In this document: piece by piece, positions 8,798-16,983 of the stretch
Numbering within the stretch: the first letter of the stretch is position 1
Layout of the letters: the number at the start of each line of letters is the position of its first letter
Origin: Edaphobacter lichenicola
GTDB taxonomy: Bacteria > Acidobacteriota > Terriglobia > Terriglobales > Acidobacteriaceae
Assembly (NCBI RefSeq): GCF_014201315.1
Contig: NZ_JACHDY010000003.1
Location: forward strand, 62,001-126,000
Direction: 5' to 3'
Length of the DNA stretch: 64,000 bases
Position numbers and translations under genes: made by a program
The notes under the pieces: generated by a model
The model's database searches: none
What the model saw: the letters and a program-made list of their open reading frames with translations, nothing else
Told to the model about the DNA's origin: nothing

Positions 8798-9571
8798 TTA
8801 GCCGCGGAAGGCTGGTCCGCCGAAGGGTGTGCCTACTGCTCCGCCGTCGACGAAGAACTCGACTGCGTTGACGTAGGAGGAGTCGTCGGAGGCGAGGAAG
8901 AGGACTGCCTTTGCAAGCTCGTCTGCTTCGCCTAAGCGGCCTAGCGGAATCGTCGAGGCGATGCGCTTTGAGAGTGCATCGTTCTCTTCGCTGGTGCGGG
9001 TGTTGCGGGTCCAGATGGGTGTCTTGATTGGTCCGGGAGCGACGACATTGACGCGAATGCCGCGTGGAGCGAGATCGGCGGCCATGGAGCGGGAGAGGCC
9101 ACGGAGGCCGGCTTTGCTTGCGGCGTATGCGGCGTAGCCTGGTTGACCCAGCGATCCGATGATGGAGCCGTTGAAGATGACGGACGAACCGTCTTTGAGA
9201 ATGGGAAGAGCCTCCTCGACTGTGAAGAAGGCGCCAGTGAGGTTGATGCGGATGATGTTTTCGAAGATCGCCTCGTCCGTCTTGCCGGTGGTTGTTTGTC
9301 CGGCGATGCCGGCGTTGGCGAAGACGATGTCGAGATGGCCGAAGTCTTGTTTGATCTTGGCGAAGAGATCTTTGCGTGCGGCCGAGTCGGCTACATCGGC
9401 GCGGTAGGCGGTGGCCTTCGGGCCAAGGAGTTTGGCGGCCTCATCAAGGGTCTTCTGGTCGCGGCCGGTGATGGCCACTTGTGCGCCTTCCTGAATGAAG
9501 AGCTGGGCTGTGGCGAGGCCGATGCCGCTGTTGCCGCCGGTGATGAGTGCCTTTTTGCCTTCGAGTTTCAT
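8798..9571 (-). CDS. Short-chain dehydrogenase/reductase
   Basis: Classical NAD(P)-dependent SDR of 257 residues. TGGNSGIG is the dinucleotide-binding motif near residues 10-17, NAG lies in the FANAGIAGQ segment, and the catalytic Ser...Tyr-x-x-x-Lys set ends in YAASK. An in-frame start at 9643 exists, but the ATG at 9571 begins exactly at the Rossmann strand and is preceded by AAGAGGAAAA. The gene is divergent from a TetR regulator, with two matching operators in the gap, so it is the likely target of that repressor. Substrate unknown; such pairs often respond to reactive carbonyls or quinones. Confidence 0.93.
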   Translation of the reverse strand: MKLEGKKALITGGNSGIGLATAQLFIQEGAQVAITGRDQKTLDEAAKLLGPKATAYRADVADSAARKDLFAKIKQDFGHLDIVFANAGIAGQTTTGKTDEAIFENIIRINLTGAFFTVEEALPILKDGSSVIFNGSIIGSLGQPGYAAYAASKAGLRGLSRSMAADLAPRGIRVNVVAPGPIKTPIWTRNTRTSEENDALSKRIASTIPLGRLGEADELAKAVLFLASDDSSYVNAVEFFVDGGAVGTPFGGPAFRG

Positions 9572-9653
9572 GGTGTTTTCCTCTTGTCCTGTCGCTGTCT
9601 TTGATTGCGGACTGCATGGGTTTGGTGCAGTCATAATTTTCAAAAGTCCTAAG

Positions 9654-9669
9654 CATGATGATTGTCATG
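9654..9669. promoter_or_regulatory. TetR operator 1 (CATGA-N6-TCATG)
   Basis: The palindrome CATGATGATTGTCATG, extended by G/C on each side. It has the same half-sites and the same six-base spacer as operator 2. It lies in the SDR 5' region, where it would overlap the upstream part of the SDR promoter. Confidence 0.7.
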
Positions 9670-9679
9670 CTCTACTGTG

Positions 9680-9708
9680 TTTTAAGCATGACGTGTATCA
9701 TGTATAAA
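9680..9708 (+). promoter_or_regulatory. tetR promoter containing TetR operator 2
   Basis: TTTTAA (9680-9685), a 17-bp spacer and TATAAA (9703-9708). The spacer is almost entirely occupied by the palindrome CATGACGTGTATCATG (9687-9702). Binding here would block tetR transcription, which suggests autorepression. The two operator centres are 33 bp apart, close to three helical turns. Confidence 0.65.
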
Positions 9709-9727
9709 GTCAAGCGAGGAGGTTGGG

Positions 9728-10282
9728 ATGAGATATCCGGCAGCAGAGACAGCGGAGAAACATGCGCGGATTCTGGAAGAGGCGTCTCGTTTATTTCGCG
9801 AGAGGGGATTTTCCGGTGTGAGCGTCAGCGAGATTATGAAGGCGACTGGATTGACGCATGGCCCTTTTTATAATCACTTCGACTCGAAGGAAGAGTTGAT
9901 GGCCGAAAGCGTGCTGCATGGTTTCAAGAACACGCTGGATGGATTGAATGCGACGAATGAGACCGCGAAGGGTAGAGCGGAGTATGTGAAGAGGTATCTG
10001 AGTGCGGCGCATCGGGATGCTCCCGGTATGGGATGCACGATGGCGAGCCTTTCGGCGGAGACTCGGCATGAGCCGCAGGTAAGGGGTGTGTTCACGGACC
10101 GGCTGAAGGCTGTGATTGAGGCCGTGGCGACTCACTTTCCCTGGCCTTCCAGAAGGTCGGCGCGGGGAGATGCGATTCGGATGATGGCTTCGATGGTGGG
10201 GGCGATGATTCTGGCGCGGGCGGTGGAGGATGAGAGGTTCTCTGACGAGATTCTGAGTGAGGTGCGGAAGGGTTTGGTGTAG
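9728..10282 (+). CDS. TetR/AcrR family transcriptional repressor
   Basis: A 184-residue regulator. The N-terminal helix-turn-helix is visible at about residues 10-55 (RILEEASRLFRERGFSGVSV ... LTHGPFYNHFDSKEELM), the standard TetR_N pattern. The C-terminal helical ligand domain is short and not diagnostic. A strong AGGAGG site precedes the ATG. Its position opposite the SDR and the paired CATGA-N6-TCATG sites suggest that it controls both genes and is released by a small molecule handled by the SDR. Just downstream, CAACTTCAGATTT occurs twice (around 10302 and 10321), near a short CCCCTCAGGGG palindrome. Confidence 0.93.
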   Translation: MRYPAAETAEKHARILEEASRLFRERGFSGVSVSEIMKATGLTHGPFYNHFDSKEELMAESVLHGFKNTLDGLNATNETAKGRAEYVKRYLSAAHRDAPGMGCTMASLSAETRHEPQVRGVFTDRLKAVIEAVATHFPWPSRRSARGDAIRMMASMVGAMILARAVEDERFSDEILSEVRKGLV

Positions 10283-10325
10283 AGCCTTCCCCTCAGGGGC
10301 AACTTCAGATTTAGATGAGGCAACT

Positions 10326-11633
10326 TCAGATTTTTCCGAAGGGGTGTTCGAGCGAGGGGCTTTGCGGGGTGAACATCTTGCCGCCGTCTTCGGTGACGTG
10401 CCAGTCGTCTTCGAGACGGACGCCGAACTCGCCGGGGAGGTAGATGCCGGGTTCGTCGGAGAAGCACATGCTTGCGGCGAGTGGCGTGGTGTTGCCGCGG
10501 ACGAGGTAGGGCCACTCGTGTCCGTCCATGCCGATGCCGTGGCCGAGGCGGTGGGTGAAGTACTTGTAGTCGGGACCGTAGCCGGCGGCGGCGATGAGGT
10601 CGCGTGCGGCGGCGTCAATGGTGTGGCAGGGTGCTCCGGGATGAGCGGCGGCGAGGGCTGCGGATTGCGCCTTCAAGACGATGTCGAAGACCTTGCGGGC
10701 TTTGTCGAGTTTGGGGATGGTGGGGTCGCCGAGGACGAAGGTGCGGGAGATGTCGGACTGATAGCCTTCGACGGTGCAGCCGTCGTCGATGAGGATGATC
10801 TCACCTTCTTGGATTACTTGAGGTTGTAACGATCCGTGGGGGAGCGCGGAGTACTCGCCGACCTGACAGCTGGCGTCGCCGGTGACGCCGCAACGGGTGT
10901 AGGCGAGGTCGACCATCTGGCTGAACTGGCGGTTGGTCATGCCGGGTTGTGCGGATTGATAGCAGGCTTTGTAGACAGCGAGGGTGATGTTGTTGGCGAG
11001 TTGCATGAGGGCCAGCTCGGCGGGGGATTTGATGCTGCGGCAGCCAGAGGTGACGGGGGTGGCGCTGGTGATGGTGAGGGCGGCGCTGGCGTGAGCGATG
11101 CCGTCGGCGAAGACGAACTGGGTGCGCTCCTCGATGCCGATCTTGCAGGTGGCGAGGCCGGATTCGTTGAGCGCTTTGGCGAGGAGTTGGTAGGGATCTT
11201 CGTCTTCGTTCCAGGTGTAGACGCGGGTGGTGGAGGCGGAGGGGAGGGTTGCGGGTTTGGACTCCATGCGCTCGCGAACGCGGCCCTCTTCGAAGACGGG
11301 GCAGACGATGAAGGGCGCGCCGGTGGCCGGGAGGGTCCAGGCGAAGAAGCGCTCGGACTGGCCCCAGCGGAGGCCGGTGAAGTACGTGAGAGAGGTGCCG
11401 GTGGTGATGACGATGGCGTCGATGTTGTTCTGGTGCATGAGGGCTCGGGCGCGTTCGAGGCGCTGCTCGCGTTCGGCGAGGGTGATGGGGACGGCTTCGG
11501 CGTGGCGGTTGGTGAGGGCGGCGATGGCGGGTGGGAGTTTTTCGGGTTGTGAGGATTGGGCCGCGAGTGCGAGGGTGGGGGCGGCAGCTGCTGCGGCGGC
11601 TGAGGATAGGAGGAAGTTGCGGCGGGTTGGCAT
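10326..11633 (-). CDS. Tat-exported M24 family Xaa-Pro aminopeptidase-like protein
   Basis: A 435-residue metallopeptidase of the aminopeptidase P/creatinase fold. The start MPTRRNFLLSS is a twin-arginine signal, followed by an alanine-rich hydrophobic stretch to about residue 25. The five metal ligands are found in order: ILIDDGCTVEGYQSDISRTF (two Asp), HRLGHGIGMDGHEWP (His), SDEPGIYLPGEFGVRLED (two Glu). Export by Tat fits a cofactor-loaded enzyme, and tatBC is present at 54831-56157. It probably cleaves X-Pro bonds in the periplasm. Divergent from fbp. Confidence 0.9.
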   Translation of the reverse strand: MPTRRNFLLSSAAAAAAAPTLALAAQSSQPEKLPPAIAALTNRHAEAVPITLAEREQRLERARALMHQNNIDAIVITTGTSLTYFTGLRWGQSERFFAWTLPATGAPFIVCPVFEEGRVRERMESKPATLPSASTTRVYTWNEDEDPYQLLAKALNESGLATCKIGIEERTQFVFADGIAHASAALTITSATPVTSGCRSIKSPAELALMQLANNITLAVYKACYQSAQPGMTNRQFSQMVDLAYTRCGVTGDASCQVGEYSALPHGSLQPQVIQEGEIILIDDGCTVEGYQSDISRTFVLGDPTIPKLDKARKVFDIVLKAQSAALAAAHPGAPCHTIDAAARDLIAAAGYGPDYKYFTHRLGHGIGMDGHEWPYLVRGNTTPLAASMCFSDEPGIYLPGEFGVRLEDDWHVTEDGGKMFTPQSPSLEHPFGKI

Positions 11634-11715
11634 GGGTGGGAATAGTGTACGGGGAATCGTTCCTGGTGAGGGTGATCTGGGTCGTGAACTAAGATTGGTG
11701 TGAGGAATTCGGACG

Positions 11716-12741
11716 ATGGCGATGATTACGACGGTGCAGCAGCATATTTTGCAGCAGCAGCAGGCTGCCTTGAAGGCTACGGGGCGTGAGCCTACGGGGA
11801 CGTTCAGCTGGTTGCTGAGTGGGATTACGCTGGCCGCGAAGATGATTGAGGCAAAGATTCGCTCGGCTGGGTTGAGTGATGTGTATGGTTCTTTTGGTGC
11901 TGAGAATGTGCAGGGGGAGCAGCAACAGAAGCTCGATGTGTATGCGAATCAAGCGCTGCTGCATTGCCTGGGGCTGCGGGATAGCGTGGCGGCGCTGGTG
12001 AGCGAAGAGGATGAGGAGCCGGTGACGTTTAACCGGGATGCGGAGACGGGGAAGTACATTATTGTGTTCGATCCGCTGGATGGGTCGTCGAACATTGATG
12101 TGAATGTGAATGTGGGGACGATCTTCAGCGTGCTGCGGAGAATGCCGGCAGAGCTGGGGACGCTGGAGGAGTCGATTCTGCAGCCGGGGTTTCGGCAGGT
12201 GGCGGCGGGGTATGTGGTGTATGGGCCGTCGACGGTGCTGGTGTATACGACGGGAAATGGGGTGCATGGGTTTACGCTCGATCCGACGATTGGGGCGTTT
12301 GTGCTGAGCAACGAGAGGATGATGATGCCGGAGCAGGGAAGCTACTACTCGGTGAATGAGGCGAATGCGGCGGGGTGGCCGGAGGAGTATCGCGGGTATG
12401 TGGAGATGCTGCGGACGGGTGGGTTGAAGAAGGAGTATAGCTCGCGGTATATCGGGAGTCTGGTGGCGGACTTTCATCGGACGCTGCTGAAGGGTGGGGT
12501 GTTTTTGTATCCGCCTACGTTGAAGCAGCCGAAGGGGAAGCTGCGGCTGCTGTATGAGGCGAATCCGCTGGCGTTTATTGCGGAGCAGGCGGGTGGGATG
12601 GCCACCGGGGGTGCGGGGCGGATTCTGGATATCAAGCCGGAGGGGATTCATCAGCGGACGCCGTTTTGTGTGGGGAGCAAGCGGGAGATGGAGGCGCTGG
12701 TGGCGGCGGTGAGTCCGGCGGCTTCGGTGAGTGCGCGATGA
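11716..12741 (+). CDS. fbp: Fructose-1,6-bisphosphatase class I
   Basis: Gluconeogenic phosphatase that makes fructose 6-phosphate from fructose 1,6-bisphosphate. At 341 residues it has normal class I length. SEEDEE and IIVFDPLDGSSNID are the metal-binding motifs; the first falls at about residues 96-101. FHRTLLKGGVFLYP and LRLLYEANPLAFIAEQAGG are the substrate/active-site segments near the C terminus. A second in-frame ATG at 11722 is an alternative start. Its stop codon overlaps the start of the next small gene by four bases (ATGA), so the two are translationally coupled. Confidence 0.95.
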   Translation: MAMITTVQQHILQQQQAALKATGREPTGTFSWLLSGITLAAKMIEAKIRSAGLSDVYGSFGAENVQGEQQQKLDVYANQALLHCLGLRDSVAALVSEEDEEPVTFNRDAETGKYIIVFDPLDGSSNIDVNVNVGTIFSVLRRMPAELGTLEESILQPGFRQVAAGYVVYGPSTVLVYTTGNGVHGFTLDPTIGAFVLSNERMMMPEQGSYYSVNEANAAGWPEEYRGYVEMLRTGGLKKEYSSRYIGSLVADFHRTLLKGGVFLYPPTLKQPKGKLRLLYEANPLAFIAEQAGGMATGGAGRILDIKPEGIHQRTPFCVGSKREMEALVAAVSPAASVSAR

Positions 12742-13001
12742 GTTCGTTTGCTGCTGAGGTGATTGATATTCGCGAGGAGTCGCGCGTGGCGGGGCGGCAG
12801 CGATGGCAGATGGCGCTGGATCGGACGGAGTTTGTTGCGGGCGATGTGGGGGTGCTGGAGGCGGTGGCTCGGAGTGGAGCTCGGCTGGTGGTTCCGGTGC
12901 TTGGGGTGGTGATGGATGCTGGGGAGGTGTGGCATGTGGTGGAGAAGCCGCTGGCTGCGGGGACGGCGGTGATGGGGCGGGTGGGTGTGTCGGTGGAGTG
13001 A
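12738..13001 (+). CDS. Small hypothetical protein coupled to fbp
   Basis: An 87-residue soluble protein, family not recognised. It begins at an ATG inside the fbp stop (ATGA overlap). The sequence has an acidic N-terminal part (residues 5-20) and short alternating hydrophobic strands (LVVPVLGVVMD, VWHVVEKPL), suggesting a small beta-rich domain. No signal peptide or membrane helix. The overlap with fbp implies a function linked to that enzyme or at least shared expression. The tRNA-Ala gene follows. Confidence 0.6.
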   Translation: MSSFAAEVIDIREESRVAGRQRWQMALDRTEFVAGDVGVLEAVARSGARLVVPVLGVVMDAGEVWHVVEKPLAAGTAVMGRVGVSVE

Positions 13002-13111
13002 TGCGGATTGGAGGCTCGTGGTTGAGCCGGAGTGTGGTTGCTGATACACTCGGAGATGTTGTTTCGGCTGCGTTGGGCCTGCGAAAGCGGTGCGCGATGC
13101 GGGTTTGGTGG

Positions 13112-13187
13112 GGGGCTGTAGCTCAGTTGGGAGAGCGCCTCGTTCGCAACGAGGAGGTCAGCGGTTCGATCCCGCTCAGCTCCACCA
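13112..13187 (+). tRNA. tRNA-Ala (anticodon CGC)
   Basis: The full cloverleaf is visible: acceptor GGGGCTG paired with CAGCTCC (one G-T pair), D arm GCTCAGTTGGGAGAGC, anticodon stem CCTCG/CGAGG with loop TTCGCAA, T arm with GGTTCGATCCC, and an encoded CCA end. The anticodon CGC is at 13145-13147 and reads GCG, a frequent alanine codon in this high-GC genome. Confidence 0.97.
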
Positions 13188-13312
13188 TAGAAACACTTTC
13201 ATCATAAAATTGATGAGTTTGCATCGGGTTCTGGCAAGATGGCCAATTCCGCTGGCTCCTCCAAACTGTATGGGAGTAGACTTCGTTTCAATTCCGATGT
13301 GTTCGGAGAGTG

Positions 13313-13549
13313 ATGAGTCCAAAGAGAAAAAGAAAACGAATCAGGGCGATGACTCTTGGTCTCATCATCGGAATGACGATTGGAATCGTCGGCGGGTTAT
13401 GGCAGCGAAATCTCGCCCTTGGCGTGATGATTGGATTAGGCCTTGGCGCGGTACTCGGGAAGGTGATTTCGAAGTATCACCTGAGGTCATCGCTCAGAGC
13501 GGCGCTGCAGGGTGGTTCACGTCCGGAGTTCGACGGCCGACGAGAGTAG
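13313..13549 (+). CDS. Small basic membrane protein
   Basis: A 78-residue protein with a very basic N terminus (KRKRKRIR) followed by two glycine-rich hydrophobic helices (about residues 14-29 and 34-49) and a basic tail. A GTG directly before the ATG is an alternative start; GGAGAG lies just upstream. The region (13190-13560) is lower in GC than its neighbours. Family not recognised; glycine-zipper-like helices suggest a small membrane oligomer, but this is inference. Confidence 0.5.
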   Translation: MSPKRKRKRIRAMTLGLIIGMTIGIVGGLWQRNLALGVMIGLGLGAVLGKVISKYHLRSSLRAALQGGSRPEFDGRRE

Positions 13550-13568
13550 TGAATCAGGTCGCTTTTGG

Positions 13569-14399
13569 CTATGACTTGCGGGTCTTTTCTTGTTGCAGCA
13601 AGCGGAAGGTTACGAAGACTGCTGGGACGAGGAAGATGAGCGAGCCTAGAACCCACATGATGACGGCTCCTGCGCGCTGGTCGGCGATGGGGTCGATGTG
13701 GAAGGGGTTGGGGCGCTCGAGGTAGTAGGTGTAGACGGGACGGTCGCAGAAGGCCAGGAAAGCGGAGAGTGCCGTGTTGACGATGTCCGCTAAGACGAGA
13801 TAGGGCAGCATGATCCAGCCGGGGTAGCGAGCGGTAGTGGGCCAGGGGCGGATGAGCGGCCACCAGAAGAGGATGGAGGAGGCGAGGAAGCAGATGTGCT
13901 CGAACTCGTGCCAGTGCTCGTGCTCGAGGGCGAAGTCGTAGGCGGCGGGGATGTGCCAGAGGAGGAAGGTGAGGTTCATCGCGAGCCACGCTACGACGGG
14001 GCGGGTGAGAAAGTGGCCGAGGGTGCGGAGCCACTTCATGCGCAGGAAGGGGGAGAGCAGATGGACAGTTACGCCGTGGGGGAGACCTCGGAGGAGTGGG
14101 ACTTGCGGGTAGCCGAGGAGGAGGAGTGGGGGGACAAAGGACATGAGGAGGAGGTGTTCGACCATGTGGGCGCTGAGGAGCGCGTCGGCGAAGCCGTCCA
14201 TGGGGGAGGCGATGGAGAGCCAGATGGTCGCGATGCCGAGGTTGAAGCAGACGAGGCGCCAGGTGGGGAAGAGTGCGGGCCTGGTCTTGCGGATGGCGTA
14301 CCAGCCGCGTGTGTAGAGGATGACGCTGAGGAGCAGCGCTGTGGTGAGGAAGAGCGGAGGGGACCATTCGTCGAAGATGGCCCTATATTCAGGTGGCAT
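13569..14399 (-). CDS. ctaG: CtaG-type cytochrome c oxidase assembly protein (caa3_CtaG family)
   Basis: A 276-residue polytopic membrane protein starting at the ATG at 14399 (MPPEYRAIFDEWS); an upstream in-frame start at 14507 runs into the repeat zone and is unlikely. Several membrane helices carry the conserved histidines of the family: SAHMVEHLLLMSFVPPLLLLG, FLLWHIPAAYDFALEHEHWH and EFEHICFL. In Bacillus, CtaG is needed for the caa3 oxidase, probably for copper delivery. The caa3 oxidase genes lie just upstream on the same strand (19232-22057), which fits. Confidence 0.9.
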   Translation of the reverse strand: MPPEYRAIFDEWSPPLFLTTALLLSVILYTRGWYAIRKTRPALFPTWRLVCFNLGIATIWLSIASPMDGFADALLSAHMVEHLLLMSFVPPLLLLGYPQVPLLRGLPHGVTVHLLSPFLRMKWLRTLGHFLTRPVVAWLAMNLTFLLWHIPAAYDFALEHEHWHEFEHICFLASSILFWWPLIRPWPTTARYPGWIMLPYLVLADIVNTALSAFLAFCDRPVYTYYLERPNPFHIDPIADQRAGAVIMWVLGSLIFLVPAVFVTFRLLQQEKTRKS

Positions 14400-14480
14400 T
14401 TGAGTAGGGTATGGAGTTGATTCTTGTTTGGCGAATTGTTGCGGTGCTGAACGGATCTTTGGCTGGGATAGGAAGGCATA

Positions 14481-14738
14481 CCCCAGGGGCTGAAGCCCCC
14501 ACGTCAATGGCTGATTGAGAGACCCAAGGCGAAAGCCTTGGGGTACCTAGATCCAAGATACTGGCTACCCGGATGCGAAGCCACGGCTTACTGGATCAAA
14601 ATCCTGGCTTACTCAATGCAAAGCCTCTGTGTGTACCTGGATGCGAAGCCTCGGCGTACCTCGATGCGAGGCCTTGGCTTACTGGATCAAAACCTTGACG
14701 TACCAGGATCAAAGCCTCGGCGTAGTGGATGCAAAGCT
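14481..14738. repeat. Hairpins and degenerate about 22-bp tandem array
   Basis: This fills the gap between the cytochrome b/c gene and ctaG. Two clean hairpins stand first: GGGGC-TGAA-GCCCC (14486-14499) and CCCAAGGC-GAAA-GCCTTGGG (14523-14542). After the second come eight or nine imperfect units of 21-24 bases of the type GATGCGAAGCCTCGGCGTAC, up to 14738. The units resemble the 3' half of the second hairpin plus GTACCT. No ORF or CRISPR-like constant spacing is present. It lies directly downstream of a long respiratory operon. Confidence 0.85.
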
Positions 14739-14755
14739 CTTTTTTCTCGTGCGGT

Positions 14756-16252
14756 CTATGGGACGCTGGATGGCAGTGTGTGCTCCGTGGTGAGAGCCAG
14801 GTGCCGTGAGGCGTCGATGGCGGGTTGGAGATCGTTGCCGCGGAGGGTGGTTAGGAATTTGACGAGTGCGGTGGTCTCGGAGGGGTTGAGGGCGTTGCCG
14901 TAGGCTGGCATGTTGCCGCCGCCCTGCAGGACCTGGCGGATAATCTGGTCTTCGGTCATGTGTCCCGCTACGGCGTCGAGCGCGGGGCCGCGGAGACCGC
15001 CTTCGCCGCCGATGGAGTGGCAGTTGCGGCATTGCTTGTTCTGGAGGACGAGGGCGCCTTCGCGTTCGAGCGGGGTGCGGTTGCGGAGGTAGGAGACGGG
15101 GATGGGATCGCTGGTCCAGGCGTTCATGATGGGGCTCCACGGCGTGTAGGTGCCAAGGTGCGTGAAGACGCCGAGCGAGACGGCGATGACGGTGACGATG
15201 AGGACGGCTGCGGGGCGGCGGGAGACATGTTTTTCGCCTTCGCCGGAGAGCAGCGGGAGGAGGATCATCGCGGCGATGCCGAGGACCGGCATGATGAAGA
15301 GGACTGGGGTTTCGAGGGCTGGCGGGAGATAGGCGAGGACGGCGTAGAGCCAGAGGAAGAAGTAGTCGGGCTTGGGCGCGGTCTCGATGATGGTGGGGTC
15401 GGGCTGGCCGGAGGGGCCGAAGGGGCCGAACCAGAGGGCGCAGGCGATGACGGCGAGCATGATGGCTGCGGCGAAGGCGGCGTCCTTCCAGGCGGCGTCG
15501 GGGACGAAGGGGATGCCGGTTTTTTTCTCTAGCTCGTGGTACTCGCGCTGGTAGGTGGATTTTTTGACGAGGCGGCCGGGCATGGGCCAGTCGTTGATGC
15601 CGAGACGGAGGACCATCCAGACGTGCATGCCGACTAGGGCGAGCAGGATGCCGGGGATGACGAAGACGTGGAGGGCGAAGAAGCGGGAGAGGGTGTTGCC
15701 GGCGATGATGGGGCCGCCGAGCATGAGGCCGACGAGTGGGCCCCCGATGAGCGGGACGCGGCTGAGGATGGAGGCGCCGATGCCGAGCCCCCAGTAGGCG
15801 TCCTGGTCGAAGCGCAGGACCTGGCCGGTGAAGGCCATGCCGAGGGTGAGCAGGAGGAGGAAGACGCCGATGATCCAGGTGAGTTCGCGGGGGAACTTGT
15901 AGGCTCCGAAGAGAAAGACCTGCACCATGTGGATGAGGACGATGGCGACCATGAAGTCTGAGCCCCAGCCGTGCATGGCCCGGAGGAACCAACCGAGTTT
16001 AACGTTGTGGTCGAGGAACTGGAGGCTGTTCCACGCGTTGCTGGCGGTGGGGGCGTAGACGAGCGCGAGCAGGACGCCGGTCATGATCTGCAAGACGAGG
16101 ATGACGGTGGCAGCGCTGCCGAAGACGTACCACCAGCTGGCAGTGTTGGCGGGGACTTCATGCTCGGCTACTTCGATGAGGGGTGTGCCGAGGCCGAGAC
16201 GGGATTCGAACCAGTTATAGACCTCGAGGCTGCGTTGTTTTAGGTCTGGCAT
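14756..16252 (-). CDS. Cytochrome b/b6 fused to a C-terminal cytochrome c domain (bc complex)
   Basis: Quinol:cytochrome c reductase core subunit of 498 residues. The haem b ligands are H94/H108 and H195/H210; the 15-residue spacing of the second pair is of the b6 type. After the cytochrome b6-like half (about residues 1-240) comes a subunit IV-like part with PDYFFLWLY at the Qo-site position (about 295-303), two more helices, and then a cytochrome c domain with CRNCH at 408-412 and a candidate Met ligand at M448 (GGNMPAYG). The start overlaps the Rieske stop by 13 bases. The fusion puts haems b and c in one chain, as in some Gram-positive and acidobacterial bc complexes. Confidence 0.93.
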   Translation of the reverse strand: MPDLKQRSLEVYNWFESRLGLGTPLIEVAEHEVPANTASWWYVFGSAATVILVLQIMTGVLLALVYAPTASNAWNSLQFLDHNVKLGWFLRAMHGWGSDFMVAIVLIHMVQVFLFGAYKFPRELTWIIGVFLLLLTLGMAFTGQVLRFDQDAYWGLGIGASILSRVPLIGGPLVGLMLGGPIIAGNTLSRFFALHVFVIPGILLALVGMHVWMVLRLGINDWPMPGRLVKKSTYQREYHELEKKTGIPFVPDAAWKDAAFAAAIMLAVIACALWFGPFGPSGQPDPTIIETAPKPDYFFLWLYAVLAYLPPALETPVLFIMPVLGIAAMILLPLLSGEGEKHVSRRPAAVLIVTVIAVSLGVFTHLGTYTPWSPIMNAWTSDPIPVSYLRNRTPLEREGALVLQNKQCRNCHSIGGEGGLRGPALDAVAGHMTEDQIIRQVLQGGGNMPAYGNALNPSETTALVKFLTTLRGNDLQPAIDASRHLALTTEHTLPSSVP

Positions 16253-16917
16253 GAGCTGCACCTCGGCTGGGGTTGGTCGATTGCGTTGAGGCGGGCGGCG
16301 GGGCTGCCTTCGATTTGGGTTAAGGGAGTGACGGTCTTTGCTTCGTTGGCGAGAGTTGGCATTCTGCCGGCGCTGATCATGAGGGTGCCGTTGCTGACTT
16401 TGTGTTGGTACTCGAAGAGGCCGCGCTCTGGTGGGCCGGAGGCGCGGGAGCCGTCGGCGTAGTAGGCGCCGCCGTGGCAGGGGCAGAGGAAGAGCTTGGA
16501 CTGGGCGAACCAGCGAACGGGGCAGCCGAGGTGGGCGCAGTTGATGGCGAAGACCTGGAAGGTGTCGCCGGAGACGCGGCGGACCCAGCAGGGAATGTCG
16601 CCGGTCTGGCCGTCCCACTCGTTGGTGATGGGGTTGCGGTAGTTGACGAGGCGGGTCTCGCCTTCGGGGAAGTCGGCGAGCGGGCCGAGGTTGATCCAGG
16701 AGTTGTCGTCGGAGGTCTTCTTGAGCGTGGGGCCGAGGAGATAGCCGACGATGGGGATGGCGAGAACGACGCCGACTAGTCCGTTGACCGCAAGGGCGAG
16801 CTTGAAGAGGAAGACGCGGCGGGAGTGGCCTGCGGCGATGCTCGGGTCTTTGGCCGAGTCGGGGTGCGGCTCGGTTAAGGGTTGATCGGTTGTTGGGAGC
16901 TGCTCACTCGGTGTCAT
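16240..16917 (-). CDS. Rieske iron-sulfur protein of the bc complex
   Basis: A 225-residue subunit that passes electrons from quinol to cytochrome c. A hydrophilic N terminus leads to SRRVFLFKLA (twin-arginine-like) and one membrane helix (about residues 36-60). The [2Fe-2S] ligands are in CAHLGC and CPCHGG (about 126-150). PPERGLFEYQHKV follows, as in the Pro-loop region of the family. It overlaps the fused cytochrome b/c gene by 13 bases and lies 66 bases after the diheme cytochrome. AGGAAG precedes the ATG. Confidence 0.95.
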   Translation of the reverse strand: MTPSEQLPTTDQPLTEPHPDSAKDPSIAAGHSRRVFLFKLALAVNGLVGVVLAIPIVGYLLGPTLKKTSDDNSWINLGPLADFPEGETRLVNYRNPITNEWDGQTGDIPCWVRRVSGDTFQVFAINCAHLGCPVRWFAQSKLFLCPCHGGAYYADGSRASGPPERGLFEYQHKVSNGTLMISAGRMPTLANEAKTVTPLTQIEGSPAARLNAIDQPQPRCSSCQT

Positions 16918-16983
16918 TGCTTCCTGCTCCTGGGTTGCACTTCGTTTTTCACTGCGTCTTGTCTTCTGTGGTGAGAGCGCTGT

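Noticed and set aside
8553-8871. Short frames within the palindromic elements (also at 36373, 48296 and 60148)
   Set aside because: They recur only because the DNA repeat recurs; frames differ between copies and no ribosome sites are present.
13090-13725. A 211-codon frame covering tRNA-Ala and the small membrane protein
   Set aside because: It reads through the tRNA and through a better-supported gene in another frame and has no family resemblance.
14543-14738. CRISPR array
   Set aside because: Units of 21-24 bases follow each other without unique spacers, are imperfect, and no cas gene is near.
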